Below, in pieces: positions 18,293-26,695 of a stretch of 64,000 nt of DNA (position 1 is the first letter of the stretch; each line of letters starts with the position of its first letter). The position numbers and the translations under genes were made by a program. The notes under the pieces are model-generated. The model saw nothing but the letters and a program-made list of their open reading frames with translations, had not been told where the DNA came from and did no database searches. Source of the DNA: Exobacillus caeni (GTDB lineage: Bacteria > Bacillota > Bacilli > Bacillales > Guptibacillaceae); the NCBI RefSeq assembly GCF_005747095.1, contig NZ_SWLG01000006.1, positions 1-64,000 of the forward strand, given 5' to 3'.

Positions 18293-19180
18293 ATGTTTCG
18301 TAATGTTGCAGAACTAGTGGAACTTGCTGAATCGAAAAATATTCCTATTTCTGAAGTTATGATTTTACAGGAGATGGAATTCAGGGGAAAAACGAGAGAA
18401 GAAGTAATAAAAACAATGGAAACAAATCTTGATGTAATGGAAAAAGCTGTGGAAAGAGGAATAAACGAAGATGTAAGATCCCACTCTGGCTTAACAGGTG
18501 GAGACGCTTTGCTTTTGCAAGAATACCTTAAAACCGGAAAGGCGCTGGCAGGTGATATTCTTCTTGATGCAGTCAGTAAAGCGATGGCTACAAATGAAGT
18601 GAACGCGGCGATGGGGACGATCTGCGCTACTCCTACAGCTGGTTCCGCGGGTGTAGTTCCCGGCACACTGTTCGCCATAAAAGAAAAGGTAAACCCGACG
18701 AGGGAACAGATGGTAAGGTATTTGTTCGCTTCCGGTGCGTTTGGATTTGTAGTAGCCAATAACGCTTCTATTTCCGGTGCTGCAGGCGGGTGCCAGGCTG
18801 AAGTAGGTTCTGCAACAGGAATGGCGGCGGCGGCTATTGTAGAACTGATGGGAGGAACTCCTGAGCAGTCTGCAGACGCGATGGCGATTGCTTTGAAAAA
18901 TATGCTCGGCTTAGTATGCGATCCTGTAGCTGGCCTTGTAGAAGTCCCATGTGTGAAGCGTAACGCGATGGGAGCATCCAACGCAATTACAGCAGCGGAT
19001 ATGGCGCTAGCAGGAATTAAGAGCCGCATACCGTGCGACGAGGTCATCGATGCGATGTATAAAATCGGACAATCCATGCCGAATACGTTAAAAGAAACTG
19101 CACAGGGAGGCCTGGCGGCAACACCAACAGGTAGAGCACTGGAAGCCAAGATTTTTGGTGTGTCGCTGGATAAAAAGTGA
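18293..19180 (+). CDS. sdaAA: L-serine ammonia-lyase, iron-sulfur-dependent, subunit alpha
   Basis: The 295-residue catalytic subunit carries the cysteines expected to hold the oxygen-sensitive [4Fe-4S] cluster, in GTICATPTAGSAG near residue 105, AGGCQAEVG near 165 and VCDPVAGLVEVPCVKRN near 210. The ATG at 18293 follows AAAGGAGG; an in-frame start at 18245 has no ribosome site and adds no conserved sequence. It ends in a TGATG junction with recG, so recG translation is probably coupled. Confidence 0.95.
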   Translation: MFRNVAELVELAESKNIPISEVMILQEMEFRGKTREEVIKTMETNLDVMEKAVERGINEDVRSHSGLTGGDALLLQEYLKTGKALAGDILLDAVSKAMATNEVNAAMGTICATPTAGSAGVVPGTLFAIKEKVNPTREQMVRYLFASGAFGFVVANNASISGAAGGCQAEVGSATGMAAAAIVELMGGTPEQSADAMAIALKNMLGLVCDPVAGLVEVPCVKRNAMGASNAITAADMALAGIKSRIPCDEVIDAMYKIGQSMPNTLKETAQGGLAATPTGRALEAKIFGVSLDKK

Positions 19181-21219
19181 TGATTAGCATGAGGCCCCTT
19201 ACAGACATAAAGGGAATCGGAGAAGAAAAAGCTGTTCATTTTCATGACCTTGGAATCCGGACTGTTGAGGACTTAGTTGATTATTTTCCGTTTCGATATG
19301 AAGATAACGAGCTGAGGGATTTGCGTGACGTTAAACATGAAGAACGTATCACACTGGAAGGGAAGGTTCATAGCGAACCTTCTCTCCGTTATTTTGGAAA
19401 GAAAAAGTCCCGTTTAACTGTTCGAATACTCGTAGGAAGATATTTAATTACCGCTGTTATGTTCAATAGAGCCTTCCTGAAGAAAAGTTTCAGTTTAGGC
19501 CAGACCGTCACAGTAACTGGCAAATGGGATCAGCATAGAATGACGTTAACTGTTTTTGAAGTTAAGTTTTCACCATTTAATCCAGAGCAAACGATTGAGC
19601 CTGTCTACCATGCAGGTGGAAAAGTTACAGTGAAAGCCATTCGTAAATCGATCAGAACCGCCCTGAACCAATACAGCGAAGAAATTCCAGAAGTGCTTCC
19701 TCCGCAAATACGTGCAAAGTATAAGTTGATTCCACGAACGCAGGCATTCGAGTATATCCATTTCCCAAATGACCGCAACGAGCTTAAACATGCAAGAAGA
19801 CGGTTTGTATATGAGGAGCTATTGCTTTTTCAGCTAAAAATGCAGACATTTCGAAAAATGGAAAGAGAGCGGACAAAAGGAACCGCCCAGAAAATTCCTG
19901 AAGATTCGGTCAAAGAATTTATGGATGAATTGCCTTTTAAACTTACCGATGCGCAAAATCGGGTGGTAAAAGAAATATTAAAAGATCTGCAAAAACCGTA
20001 TAAAATGAATCGGCTTCTTCAGGGAGATGTCGGTTCAGGAAAGACTGTAGTTGCTGCTATTTCCCTTTATGCATCTTTTCTTGCGGGTTACCAGGGAGCG
20101 CTTATGGTTCCGACCGAAATATTAGCTGAACAACATTTTGAATCGTTACAGGGGTTGCTGGCTCCTTATGGACTTTCGTTAGAGTTGTTAACGAGTTCTA
20201 TTAAGGGGAAAAAGCGTAAAGAGATTCTTGAAAGGCTGGCCAATGGAGAAGTCGATGTCCTGCTTGGAACACATGCATTGATCCAGGAAGAAGTGGCATT
20301 CCAAAAGCTTGGTCTAGTGATCACCGATGAACAGCATCGGTTTGGGGTAGAACAGAGGCGGATTCTAAGGCAAAAAGGGCTGAATCCCGATGTGCTGTAT
20401 ATGACAGCAACTCCTATTCCAAGGACGCTTGCTATTTCCGTTTTTGGGGACATGGATGTTTCGACGATTGATGAAATGCCAGCAGGAAGAAAGCCGATCG
20501 AAACATACTGGGCGAAGCCTGAGATGCTTGAACGAGTCCTTGCGTTTACAAAAAAGGAATTGGAGAAAGGAAGGCAGGCATACGTTATTTGCCCGCTGAT
20601 CGAAGAATCGGACAAGCTAGATGTCCAGAATGCGATCGATGTTCACGCCCAGCTTCAGTTTGCTTTACCAGATTATAAAGTAGGGTTAATGCACGGGAGG
20701 CTGCATTCAGACGAAAAAGAAGCTGTGATGGAATCCTTTAGTAAGAATGAAACGCAGGTACTTGTTTCAACTACTGTCGTTGAGGTAGGTGTGAATGTAC
20801 CTAATGCCTCTGTCATGATAATTTACGACGCGGAAAGGTTCGGGCTTTCCCAGCTCCACCAGCTAAGAGGGAGGGTTGGCCGTGGTGAAGAGCAATCGTT
20901 TTGTATATTGCTGGCGGACCCCAAATCAGAAGTAGGAAAAGAAAGAATGCAGATAATGACGGAAACGAATGATGGATTCGTGTTGTCCCAGAAAGACCTT
21001 GAGTTAAGAGGCCCAGGGGATTTCTTTGGGAGAAAGCAAAGCGGGATGCCGGAGTTTAAAGTGGCTGACCTAATCCATGATTACCGTGTGCTCGAAATTG
21101 CGAGGCAGGATGCGCAAGCACTTGTTGAATCTGAAGCCTTTTGGAAAGACAGCCAATACCATCCTTTAAGGAAATATCTTGAGGATGAAGGCGTTTTGAC
21201 CGGGGAGAAACTGGACTGA
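19180..21219 (+). CDS. recG: ATP-dependent DNA helicase RecG
   Basis: The 679-residue helicase regresses stalled forks and processes branched DNA. It has an N-terminal wedge/OB domain starting IKGIGEEKAVHFHDLGI, Walker A LQGDVGSGKTVVA near residue 283, a DEQHRFG box near 382, the TATPIPRTLA motif III near 408, and the late TRG-like motif RGRVGRGEEQSFC near 563. Starts at 19177 (GTG), 19180 or 19189 are possible; 19180 overlaps the sdaAA stop. No strong ribosome site is visible. Confidence 0.94.
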   Translation: MISMRPLTDIKGIGEEKAVHFHDLGIRTVEDLVDYFPFRYEDNELRDLRDVKHEERITLEGKVHSEPSLRYFGKKKSRLTVRILVGRYLITAVMFNRAFLKKSFSLGQTVTVTGKWDQHRMTLTVFEVKFSPFNPEQTIEPVYHAGGKVTVKAIRKSIRTALNQYSEEIPEVLPPQIRAKYKLIPRTQAFEYIHFPNDRNELKHARRRFVYEELLLFQLKMQTFRKMERERTKGTAQKIPEDSVKEFMDELPFKLTDAQNRVVKEILKDLQKPYKMNRLLQGDVGSGKTVVAAISLYASFLAGYQGALMVPTEILAEQHFESLQGLLAPYGLSLELLTSSIKGKKRKEILERLANGEVDVLLGTHALIQEEVAFQKLGLVITDEQHRFGVEQRRILRQKGLNPDVLYMTATPIPRTLAISVFGDMDVSTIDEMPAGRKPIETYWAKPEMLERVLAFTKKELEKGRQAYVICPLIEESDKLDVQNAIDVHAQLQFALPDYKVGLMHGRLHSDEKEAVMESFSKNETQVLVSTTVVEVGVNVPNASVMIIYDAERFGLSQLHQLRGRVGRGEEQSFCILLADPKSEVGKERMQIMTETNDGFVLSQKDLELRGPGDFFGRKQSGMPEFKVADLIHDYRVLEIARQDAQALVESEAFWKDSQYHPLRKYLEDEGVLTGEKLD

Positions 21220-21227
21220 TGAAACTC

Positions 21228-21256
21228 TTGCAAATTTCAAATAACAATACTATACT
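21228..21256 (+). promoter_or_regulatory. SigA promoter of the fapR operon
   Basis: TTGCAA at 21228-21233 and TATACT at 21251-21256 are separated by 17 bases. It lies immediately upstream of, and overlaps the start-site region with, the FapR operator. Confidence 0.85.
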
Positions 21257-21261
21257 AACCT

Positions 21262-21279
21262 TTAGTACCTAGTCATAAT
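21262..21279 (+). promoter_or_regulatory. FapR operator
   Basis: TTAGTACCTAGTCATAAT matches the known FapR box of Bacillus (TTAGTACC, two purines, TC, TAA). It begins six bases after the -10 box, covering the expected transcription start, so bound FapR would block initiation and malonyl-CoA would relieve it. Confidence 0.9.
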
Positions 21280-21303
21280 TTTAGGATAAGCTATTACTAG
21301 AGA

Positions 21304-21323
21304 AGCCGGATTAACTTCCGGCT
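21304..21323 (+). other. Leader hairpin of fapR mRNA
   Basis: AGCCGGA and TCCGGCT form a perfect seven-base stem with a six-base loop; GAGA/TCTC can extend it. There is no T run, so it is not a classical terminator. Role unknown. Confidence 0.45.
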
Positions 21324-21415
21324 GTCTCATCCTTTCAAAAGTCTTACTTGCGAGCGGTGATCTTTTTTTAGCTTTCACATCGCTTTACCTTTACATAGTA
21401 TCGGATGGTGGCTGT

Positions 21416-22009
21416 ATGAAAAAAATGAGCAAAAAAGAACGCCAGGAAGCATTAAAAGAAACGATTGAAAGTACGCCATTCATCACTGATGAAGAACTGG
21501 CGGAAAATTTTAAAGTAAGTGTCCAAACGATAAGGCTGGACCGGTTGGAGCTTTCCATTCCGGAACTTAGAGAAAGAATTAAACACGTCGCACAGAAGCA
21601 GCTTGATGAAGTGCGTGCCCTCCCGCTTGAAGATGTGATCGGGCAAATAATCGACCTGCAGTTGGATGAAAGTGCCATCTCCATTTTAGATATAAAAAGA
21701 GAGCATGTGTTTTCCAGGAACGATATAGCAAGAGGTCATCATCTCTTTGCCCAGGCAAACTCTCTGGCAGTCGCAATCATCGACGATGAATTGGCTTTGA
21801 CCGCAAAAGCGAATATTCTTTTTTCAAGACAGGTCAAACTGGGGGAACGAGTTGTTGCAAAAGCAAAAGTGTTGGAAAGTATCGATGATCGGACAATCGT
21901 GGAAGTCAACAGTGTCGTGCAGGCAGAACCGGTTTTTTCGGGAGAGTTCACGATGTATCGATCTACGAATTTGAGGAAGGATGAACATAGCCATGATCAT
22001 AGCGATTGA
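21416..22009 (+). CDS. fapR: Transcription factor FapR, regulator of fatty acid and phospholipid synthesis
   Basis: The 197-residue repressor has an N-terminal DeoR-like helix-turn-helix (about 20-45, [20 protein letters not shown]) and a C-terminal hot-dog fold domain that binds malonyl-CoA. It controls plsX-fabD-fabG and its own operon; a matching operator lies 137 bases upstream. It is slightly longer than the B. subtilis protein owing to an acidic, His-rich tail (DEHSHDHSD) that overlaps the plsX start. ATG at 21416 with a GGTGG site. Confidence 0.95.
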   Translation: MKKMSKKERQEALKETIESTPFITDEELAENFKVSVQTIRLDRLELSIPELRERIKHVAQKQLDEVRALPLEDVIGQIIDLQLDESAISILDIKREHVFSRNDIARGHHLFAQANSLAVAIIDDELALTAKANILFSRQVKLGERVVAKAKVLESIDDRTIVEVNSVVQAEPVFSGEFTMYRSTNLRKDEHSHDHSD

Positions 22010-23006
22010 TGCAATGGGCGGTGACAATGCGCCTGGAGCAATAATTGATGGCATCTATGAAGCGCTGGACGCTTTTCATGATTTGAAATTTACGGTTGTT
22101 GGCGATGAATCAAAAATAAAACCGCTGATGACAAGACATTATGACCGATTAGAGATTTTACATACCGAAGAAGTGATAACTTCAGACGACCAGCCTGCAA
22201 AAGCGGCAAGACGGAAAAAGCAGGCATCTATGGTTCTAGCTGCTCTTGAAGTTAAGGAAGGTAGAGCTGAAGCCTGTATTTCAGCTGGAAATACAGGCGC
22301 CCTTATGGCAACAGGGCTTTTCCATGTGGGGCGCATTAAAGGAATTGAACGTCCGGCACTGTCGCCTACTCTTCCTACTTTAAGCGGTGACGGTTTCGTC
22401 CTGTTGGATGTTGGTGCGAATATGGACGCGAAGCCTGAACACATCTTGCAATATGCCTTTATGGGTTCCATCTATGCCGAGAAGGTAAGAGGAATTGCCA
22501 GGCCGAAAATTGGATTGCTTAATATAGGTACGGAAGCAGGAAAAGGGAATGATTTGAGCAAACAGGCGTTTCAGCAACTGGAAAATTCTTCATTGAATTT
22601 TATCGGAAACGTGGAATCAAGGGATATCTTAAATGATGTTGCAGACGTGGTGGTTTGTGACGGTTTTTCAGGCAATTTGGTTTTGAAAACGATAGAAGGA
22701 ACCGCGTCTGTTATCTTTTCAATGTTAAAAGAGGAACTAACAAGTTCGTTTACGAGTAAAATGGCTACCGCAGTTTTAAAACCGAAGCTAAAAAACCTTA
22801 AAGGAAAGCTGGATTACTCAGAATATGGCGGAGCAGGGCTTTTCGGATTGAAGGCCCCGGTTATTAAAGCGCACGGTTCTTCAAATGGCAGGGCGATTTT
22901 TAGCGCAGTAAGACAGGCGAGGATGATGGTCAATGAAGATGTTGTTCCCGCCATTGAAACAGCCGTTACAACAGAATTGAATAAATCGGAAGGGGAGGAA
23001 AATTAA
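21993..23006 (+). CDS. plsX: Phosphate acyltransferase PlsX
   Basis: The 337-residue enzyme makes acyl-phosphate from acyl-ACP, the first committed step toward phosphatidic acid with PlsY and PlsC. The start [15 protein letters not shown] aligns with the family N-terminus, so ATG at 21993 is chosen; an ATG at 21981 four codons earlier overlaps the GAGGAAGG site. Glycine-rich segments [12 protein letters not shown] near residue 95 and [10 protein letters not shown] near 180 are typical. It overlaps the fapR end by 17 bases and is followed by fabD after one base. Confidence 0.95.
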   Translation: MIIAIDAMGGDNAPGAIIDGIYEALDAFHDLKFTVVGDESKIKPLMTRHYDRLEILHTEEVITSDDQPAKAARRKKQASMVLAALEVKEGRAEACISAGNTGALMATGLFHVGRIKGIERPALSPTLPTLSGDGFVLLDVGANMDAKPEHILQYAFMGSIYAEKVRGIARPKIGLLNIGTEAGKGNDLSKQAFQQLENSSLNFIGNVESRDILNDVADVVVCDGFSGNLVLKTIEGTASVIFSMLKEELTSSFTSKMATAVLKPKLKNLKGKLDYSEYGGAGLFGLKAPVIKAHGSSNGRAIFSAVRQARMMVNEDVVPAIETAVTTELNKSEGEEN

Positions 23007-23007
23007 A

Positions 23008-23952
23008 ATGGGCAAAATAGCTTTTTTGTTTCCAGGTCAGGGCTCGCAGTTTGTAGGTATGGGAAAGGCAATCGCTGACCAAAACGAGCGTGCTGCATCC
23101 ATTTTTAAAGCTGCGGACGAGAGGTTGGATTTTTCTTTATCAGACATCATATTTAATGGTCCGCTCGAAAAACTGACATTAACAGAAAACACGCAGCCCG
23201 CTATCCTTACCGCAAGCATTGCAGTTTTAAAGGCACTTGAAGATGAAGGAATCAAAGCGGATTATACAGCAGGGCATAGTCTTGGAGAATATTCTGCATT
23301 AGTAGCTTCAAATGCACTCTCTTTTGAAGATGCTGTTTATGCAGTGAGAAATAGGGGCCTGTTTATGGAAGAGGCGGTTCCGGCCGGACAGGGAGCGATG
23401 GCTGCCATTCTCGGAATGGAAAGGGAAGATTTGCAACAATTAACTGACCAAATTAGCGAAGAGGGGTCTTCCGTTCAGTTAGCCAACCTGAATTGCCCCG
23501 GGCAGATTGTTATTTCCGGTTCTAGAGAAGGTGTGGAAGCAGCCTCTGAAAGAGCGAAAGAAAAAGGGGCAAGAAGAGTAATTCCTCTTCAGGTGAGCGG
23601 TCCGTTTCATTCTGAGTTAATGACGCCTGCAGCGGAGCGGCTAAAACCGATTTTAGACGATTTGGAAATCAAAGAGGCGGATATTCCAGTAGTGGCAAAC
23701 GTCTCTGCAGAGGCGATTACCAAACCCGAAGAAATCCATACGAGCCTTCTTAAACAAATATATTCACCCGTGCTCTGGGAAGATACCGTCCGCAAACTGC
23801 TTGATCTTGGAGTAGAGACTTTTATCGAAATCGGCCCTGGTAATGTTCTTTCTGGCCTTGTTAAAAAAGTCCATCGAAGAGCGGCTACTTTTGCGGTAGG
23901 TGATCCGGAAAGCCTGGAAAAAGCGTTAAATAAATTGCGGGAGGAGCGATAA
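23008..23952 (+). CDS. fabD: Malonyl-CoA:ACP transacylase
   Basis: The 314-residue enzyme moves malonyl from CoA to ACP. The nucleophile elbow [10 protein letters not shown] (Ser near residue 91) and the catalytic His in SGPFHSELM near residue 200 are present, as are the N-terminal [12 protein letters not shown] and oxyanion residues. It starts one base after plsX with GGAGGAAAA and is followed by fabG after one base, so the operon is tightly coupled under FapR control. Confidence 0.96.
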   Translation: MGKIAFLFPGQGSQFVGMGKAIADQNERAASIFKAADERLDFSLSDIIFNGPLEKLTLTENTQPAILTASIAVLKALEDEGIKADYTAGHSLGEYSALVASNALSFEDAVYAVRNRGLFMEEAVPAGQGAMAAILGMEREDLQQLTDQISEEGSSVQLANLNCPGQIVISGSREGVEAASERAKEKGARRVIPLQVSGPFHSELMTPAAERLKPILDDLEIKEADIPVVANVSAEAITKPEEIHTSLLKQIYSPVLWEDTVRKLLDLGVETFIEIGPGNVLSGLVKKVHRRAATFAVGDPESLEKALNKLREER

Positions 23953-23953
23953 C

Positions 23954-24694
23954 ATGTTAAACGGAAAAACAGCTCTTGTGACTGGAGCGTCACGGGGAAT
24001 AGGAAAAGCGATCGCGCTTGAACTCGCGAGCCAGGGAGCGAAAGTTGCGGTGAACTTTGCAGGCAGTGAAGACCGGGCGAACCAGGTTGTGAATGAAATA
24101 GTGGAAAACGGCGGAGAAGCATTTGCGATTCAGGCAAACGTGGCAAACACTGAAGACGTGCAGGAATTGGTCAAGCGGACGGTAAAAGAATTCGGCTCTC
24201 TTGATATTCTTGTGAACAATGCAGGCATAACAAGGGACAATCTGCTGATGAGAATGAAAGAAGACGAATGGGATGATGTGATTAACACGAACTTAAAAGG
24301 GGTTTTCAACTGTACGAAGGCTGTCTCAAGACAAATGATGAAGCAGCGGTCGGGCAGGATCATTAACATTGCCTCTGTCGTAGGGGTTGCCGGTAATCCT
24401 GGACAGGCTAACTATGTAGCTGCAAAAGCCGGGGTGATCGGGCTGACTAAAACAACAGCCAAAGAGCTTGCAAGCCGAAACATCACTGTTAATGCCGTTG
24501 CTCCCGGGTTTATTGAAACAGACATGACGGAGGAACTCTCTGCAGAAGTGAAAGAAGGGCTGTTTGACCGAATTCCTCTTCACAGGCTAGGAAAAGCAGA
24601 GGACGTAGCAAAAGTAGTCCGCTTTCTTGCATCAGAAGACAGCAATTACGTTACAGGCCAAACGATCCATGTTGACGGCGGAATGGTAATGTAA
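23954..24694 (+). CDS. fabG: 3-oxoacyl-ACP reductase
   Basis: The 246-residue short-chain dehydrogenase uses NADPH to reduce beta-ketoacyl-ACP. The cofactor motif [12 protein letters not shown] is near residue 10, NNAG near 88, the catalytic Ser near 140 and YVAAKAG with Tyr and Lys near 154; the C-terminal [14 protein letters not shown] is the typical end. The ribosome site GGGAGGAG overlaps the fabD end. A weak hairpin and an 87-base gap separate it from acpP. Confidence 0.96.
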   Translation: MLNGKTALVTGASRGIGKAIALELASQGAKVAVNFAGSEDRANQVVNEIVENGGEAFAIQANVANTEDVQELVKRTVKEFGSLDILVNNAGITRDNLLMRMKEDEWDDVINTNLKGVFNCTKAVSRQMMKQRSGRIINIASVVGVAGNPGQANYVAAKAGVIGLTKTTAKELASRNITVNAVAPGFIETDMTEELSAEVKEGLFDRIPLHRLGKAEDVAKVVRFLASEDSNYVTGQTIHVDGGMVM

Positions 24695-24730
24695 CGATAA
24701 AAAAGGGTGCATCCTTTAACAAGGTTGTCC

Positions 24731-24759
24731 TAGTAATTTAAAGATGAATTTACTATAAT
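24731..24759 (+). promoter_or_regulatory. Possible acpP promoter
   Basis: A perfect TATAAT (24754-24759) lies 17 bases after a poor TAGTAA -35. It would allow acpP to be made at a higher level than the preceding operon, as expected for ACP. Confidence 0.4.
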
Positions 24760-24781
24760 AACTTGAGGGGAGGTGAAGTAA

Positions 24782-25015
24782 GTGGCAGATACTTTAGATC
24801 GCGTGAAAAAAATTATCGTAGACCGTCTTGGCGTAGATGAGTCAGAAGTAACTCCAGAGGCTTCTTTTAAAGAAGACCTTGGTGCCGATTCCCTTGACGT
24901 TGTGGAATTAGTAATGGAGCTTGAAGATGAGTTTGATATGGAAATTTCTGATGAAGATGCTGAAAAGATTGCAACGGTTGGCGATGTAATTAATTACATA
25001 AACAACCATAAGTAA
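24782..25015 (+). CDS. acpP: Acyl carrier protein
   Basis: The 77-residue acidic protein has the phosphopantetheine attachment site [15 protein letters not shown] with Ser near residue 37. It carries growing acyl chains for FabD, FabG and PlsX encoded just upstream. The GTG at 24782 follows the strong GGGGAGGTGA. The extra-negative helix II and length match Bacillus AcpA. The hairpin at 25074-25097 separates it from rnc. Confidence 0.96.
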   Translation: MADTLDRVKKIIVDRLGVDESEVTPEASFKEDLGADSLDVVELVMELEDEFDMEISDEDAEKIATVGDVINYINNHK

Positions 25016-25073
25016 ATCTTAATACAGATGATTTAGGTGCAGGCTACTGTGCCTTCAATCAGTACTAAGTGAA

Positions 25074-25097
25074 GAAGTCCCGTTTATGCGGGGCTTC
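25074..25097 (+). terminator. Hairpin between acpP and rnc
   Basis: GAAGTCCCG and CGGGGCTTC form a nine-base stem with one G-U pair and a six-base loop; a pyrimidine-rich but not pure T tract follows. It may attenuate read-through or protect the acpP 3' end. Confidence 0.5.
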
Positions 25098-25124
25098 CTT
25101 CCCTTTCATAACCTGGAGGATGTT

Positions 25125-25919
25125 ATGGCAAAATCACAAAAAAACGCAAATAAGATTAGAAACGGGAAACGGTTTAAACCTAAACAATCGAAGCGCTTAG
25201 TTGTTTCTGAAGAAATGAAGCAAAGATTTTCTTCTTTTCAAAAAGAAATCGATGTTTTTTTTGAAAATGAAATGCTATTAATGCAAGCTTTTACCCATTC
25301 ATCATATGTGAATGAGCATCGCCTCCACCCGCAAATGGACAATGAACGTCTGGAGTTTTTAGGTGACGCTGTACTTGAGCTGACGATCTCACAGTATTTA
25401 TATAAGAAATATCCATCTATGAGTGAGGGAGAGCTTACAAAGTTAAGAGCTGCCATTGTTTGTGAGCCGTCCCTTGTTCAGTTTGCGAACGATTTGAACT
25501 TTGGAGAACTCGTACTTTTAGGAAAAGGTGAGGAGCTTACTGGCGGCCGAGAGCGCCCGGCGTTGCTTGCTGATGTCTTTGAATCGTTTATCTGTGCGCT
25601 TTACCTGGATAGGGGCATTGATGAGGTATACGTTTTTTTAGAAAAGTATGTCTATCCTAAGATTAACACTGGTGCTTTTTCTCATGTGATGGATTATAAG
25701 AGCCAGTTGCAAGAGTACATCCAAAGAAAGAATTTGGGAGCGATCGATTATGTGATCATTGAGGAAAAAGGGCCTGCACATAATCGTGAGTTTGCTTCAG
25801 AAGTGACACTAAACGGAGTTTCACTTGGAGAAGGCTCAGGGCGTTCAAAAAAAGAAGCAGAACAGCATGCTGCCGACAAGGCTTTGCAACGTTTAAAACA
25901 GGAAGCGAAAAAGCAATAA
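25125..25919 (+). CDS. rnc: Ribonuclease III
   Basis: The 264-residue enzyme cleaves double-stranded RNA in rRNA precursors and other targets. The catalytic signature [14 protein letters not shown] is near residue 70, the second acidic site [11 protein letters not shown] near 145, and a C-terminal double-stranded RNA-binding domain runs from about 185. ATG at 25125 follows TGGAGG; an upstream in-frame start at 25086 runs through the preceding hairpin and was rejected. The basic N-terminal tail makes it a little longer than the B. subtilis enzyme. Confidence 0.95.
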   Translation: MAKSQKNANKIRNGKRFKPKQSKRLVVSEEMKQRFSSFQKEIDVFFENEMLLMQAFTHSSYVNEHRLHPQMDNERLEFLGDAVLELTISQYLYKKYPSMSEGELTKLRAAIVCEPSLVQFANDLNFGELVLLGKGEELTGGRERPALLADVFESFICALYLDRGIDEVYVFLEKYVYPKINTGAFSHVMDYKSQLQEYIQRKNLGAIDYVIIEEKGPAHNREFASEVTLNGVSLGEGSGRSKKEAEQHAADKALQRLKQEAKKQ

Positions 25920-25957
25920 GCTAAAAAAAGAATCCTATTCGGGATTCTTTTTTTAGC
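25920..25957. terminator. Bidirectional terminator between rnc and the UPF0435 gene
   Basis: A perfect 16-base stem from GCT, seven A and GAATCC to GGATTC, seven T and AGC, with a six-base loop. A/T tracts on both sides let it end both converging transcripts. Confidence 0.93.
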
Positions 25958-25972
25958 GGTTGACAGATTCTC

Positions 25973-26200
25973 TTATTCGCTTTTTCGAAGCTGACCCAGT
26001 TCGGAGAGAATTGCTTGCATTTCACCGACACTCAGGTTTTGCTTTCTCGTAACCATTTGGTAAATTTCATGAATGTCATCATAAGCGCTCAGATCGTATG
26101 CTTCAGGATCGATCATCTGTGCATTGATCACCTGCATTTTAGTTTTAATCTCTTCGATCATGTAGGTTAACCCTTCCTGGCTTTTAGTAGATAAATCCAC
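25973..26200 (-). CDS. UPF0435 (DUF1128) family protein, YfkK-like
   Basis: The 75-residue product has the UPF0435 pattern: YMIEEIKTKMQVIN near residue 13, DDIHEIYQMV near 41 and SVGEMQAILSELGQLRK at the end. The family occurs in Bacilli and has no known function; the predicted protein is small, acidic and helical. GTG start at 26200 with AAAGGGTG five bases upstream. It is read against its neighbours, between rnc and smc, where B. subtilis has no such gene (its yfkK lies elsewhere). Nothing in the context suggests a role. Confidence 0.78.
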   Translation of the reverse strand: MDLSTKSQEGLTYMIEEIKTKMQVINAQMIDPEAYDLSAYDDIHEIYQMVTRKQNLSVGEMQAILSELGQLRKSE

Positions 26201-26460
26201 ACTAACACCCTTTCAGCTATGATTGTTATTGTTGGTAATGCATTACAAAATCTAAATCCGATGTCTCTTCATATTGTAGCATGATAAATCAGGAACAAAA
26301 AGACTACCGGAAAAACACATCTGAGAAAACATGCTAAAAATCAATTCCTAACAGCCTCCTTCTTGTGCAATGCCTTTTATGATAAAATAATACAGTTAAC
26401 ACATTTAAAACTGTCCCATCAAGAGATTTGTTGCTGGTGACTTTAAATAAAGTTTTTACT

Positions 26461-26498
26461 GGCCCCCATTTTCTTTGAATCCTTTAAAAATGGGGCCA
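26461..26498. repeat. GC-rich hairpin, terminator-like without T run
   Basis: GGCCCCCATTTT pairs with AAAATGGGGCC with one bulged C and a loop of about 13 bases. No T tract follows on either strand. Confidence 0.6.
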
Positions 26499-26533
26499 TT
26501 ATGCAAAGCTTCTTCGCTATCCCTTAAGGAGCG

Positions 26534-26626
26534 TAAGCAACCGGCTTTAGAGTGTTTAAAACTACCTCATGCTCTATAAATAGTTTTAAACACTGGAGAG
26601 TCAAAGGGAGAGCGAAAGTTGCTTAT
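26534..26626. repeat. Nested inverted repeats upstream of smc
   Basis: Inner arms AGTGTTTAAAACTA (26551-26564) and TAGTTTTAAACACT (26581-26594) are perfectly complementary around a 16-base loop; outer arms TAAGCAAC (26534-26541) and GTTGCTTA (26619-26626) are also complementary. The flanks show weaker pairing. Confidence 0.75.
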
Positions 26627-26695
26627 CTCTTAGAAGTGCTAACTACATACAACTAAAAACTCATAATATGTGAAAGAATGATAGGGGGAAAGACG

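Larger units (their letters stand above)
26201..26695. other. 495-base non-coding region upstream of smc with hairpins
   Basis: No gene is supported here. It holds a GC-rich imperfect hairpin at 26461-26498, a perfect inverted repeat of 14-base arms at 26551-26564 and 26581-26594, and outer arms TAAGCAAC/GTTGCTTA. Promoters for smc and the opposing UPF0435 gene must lie here but none is convincing. Confidence 0.6.
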
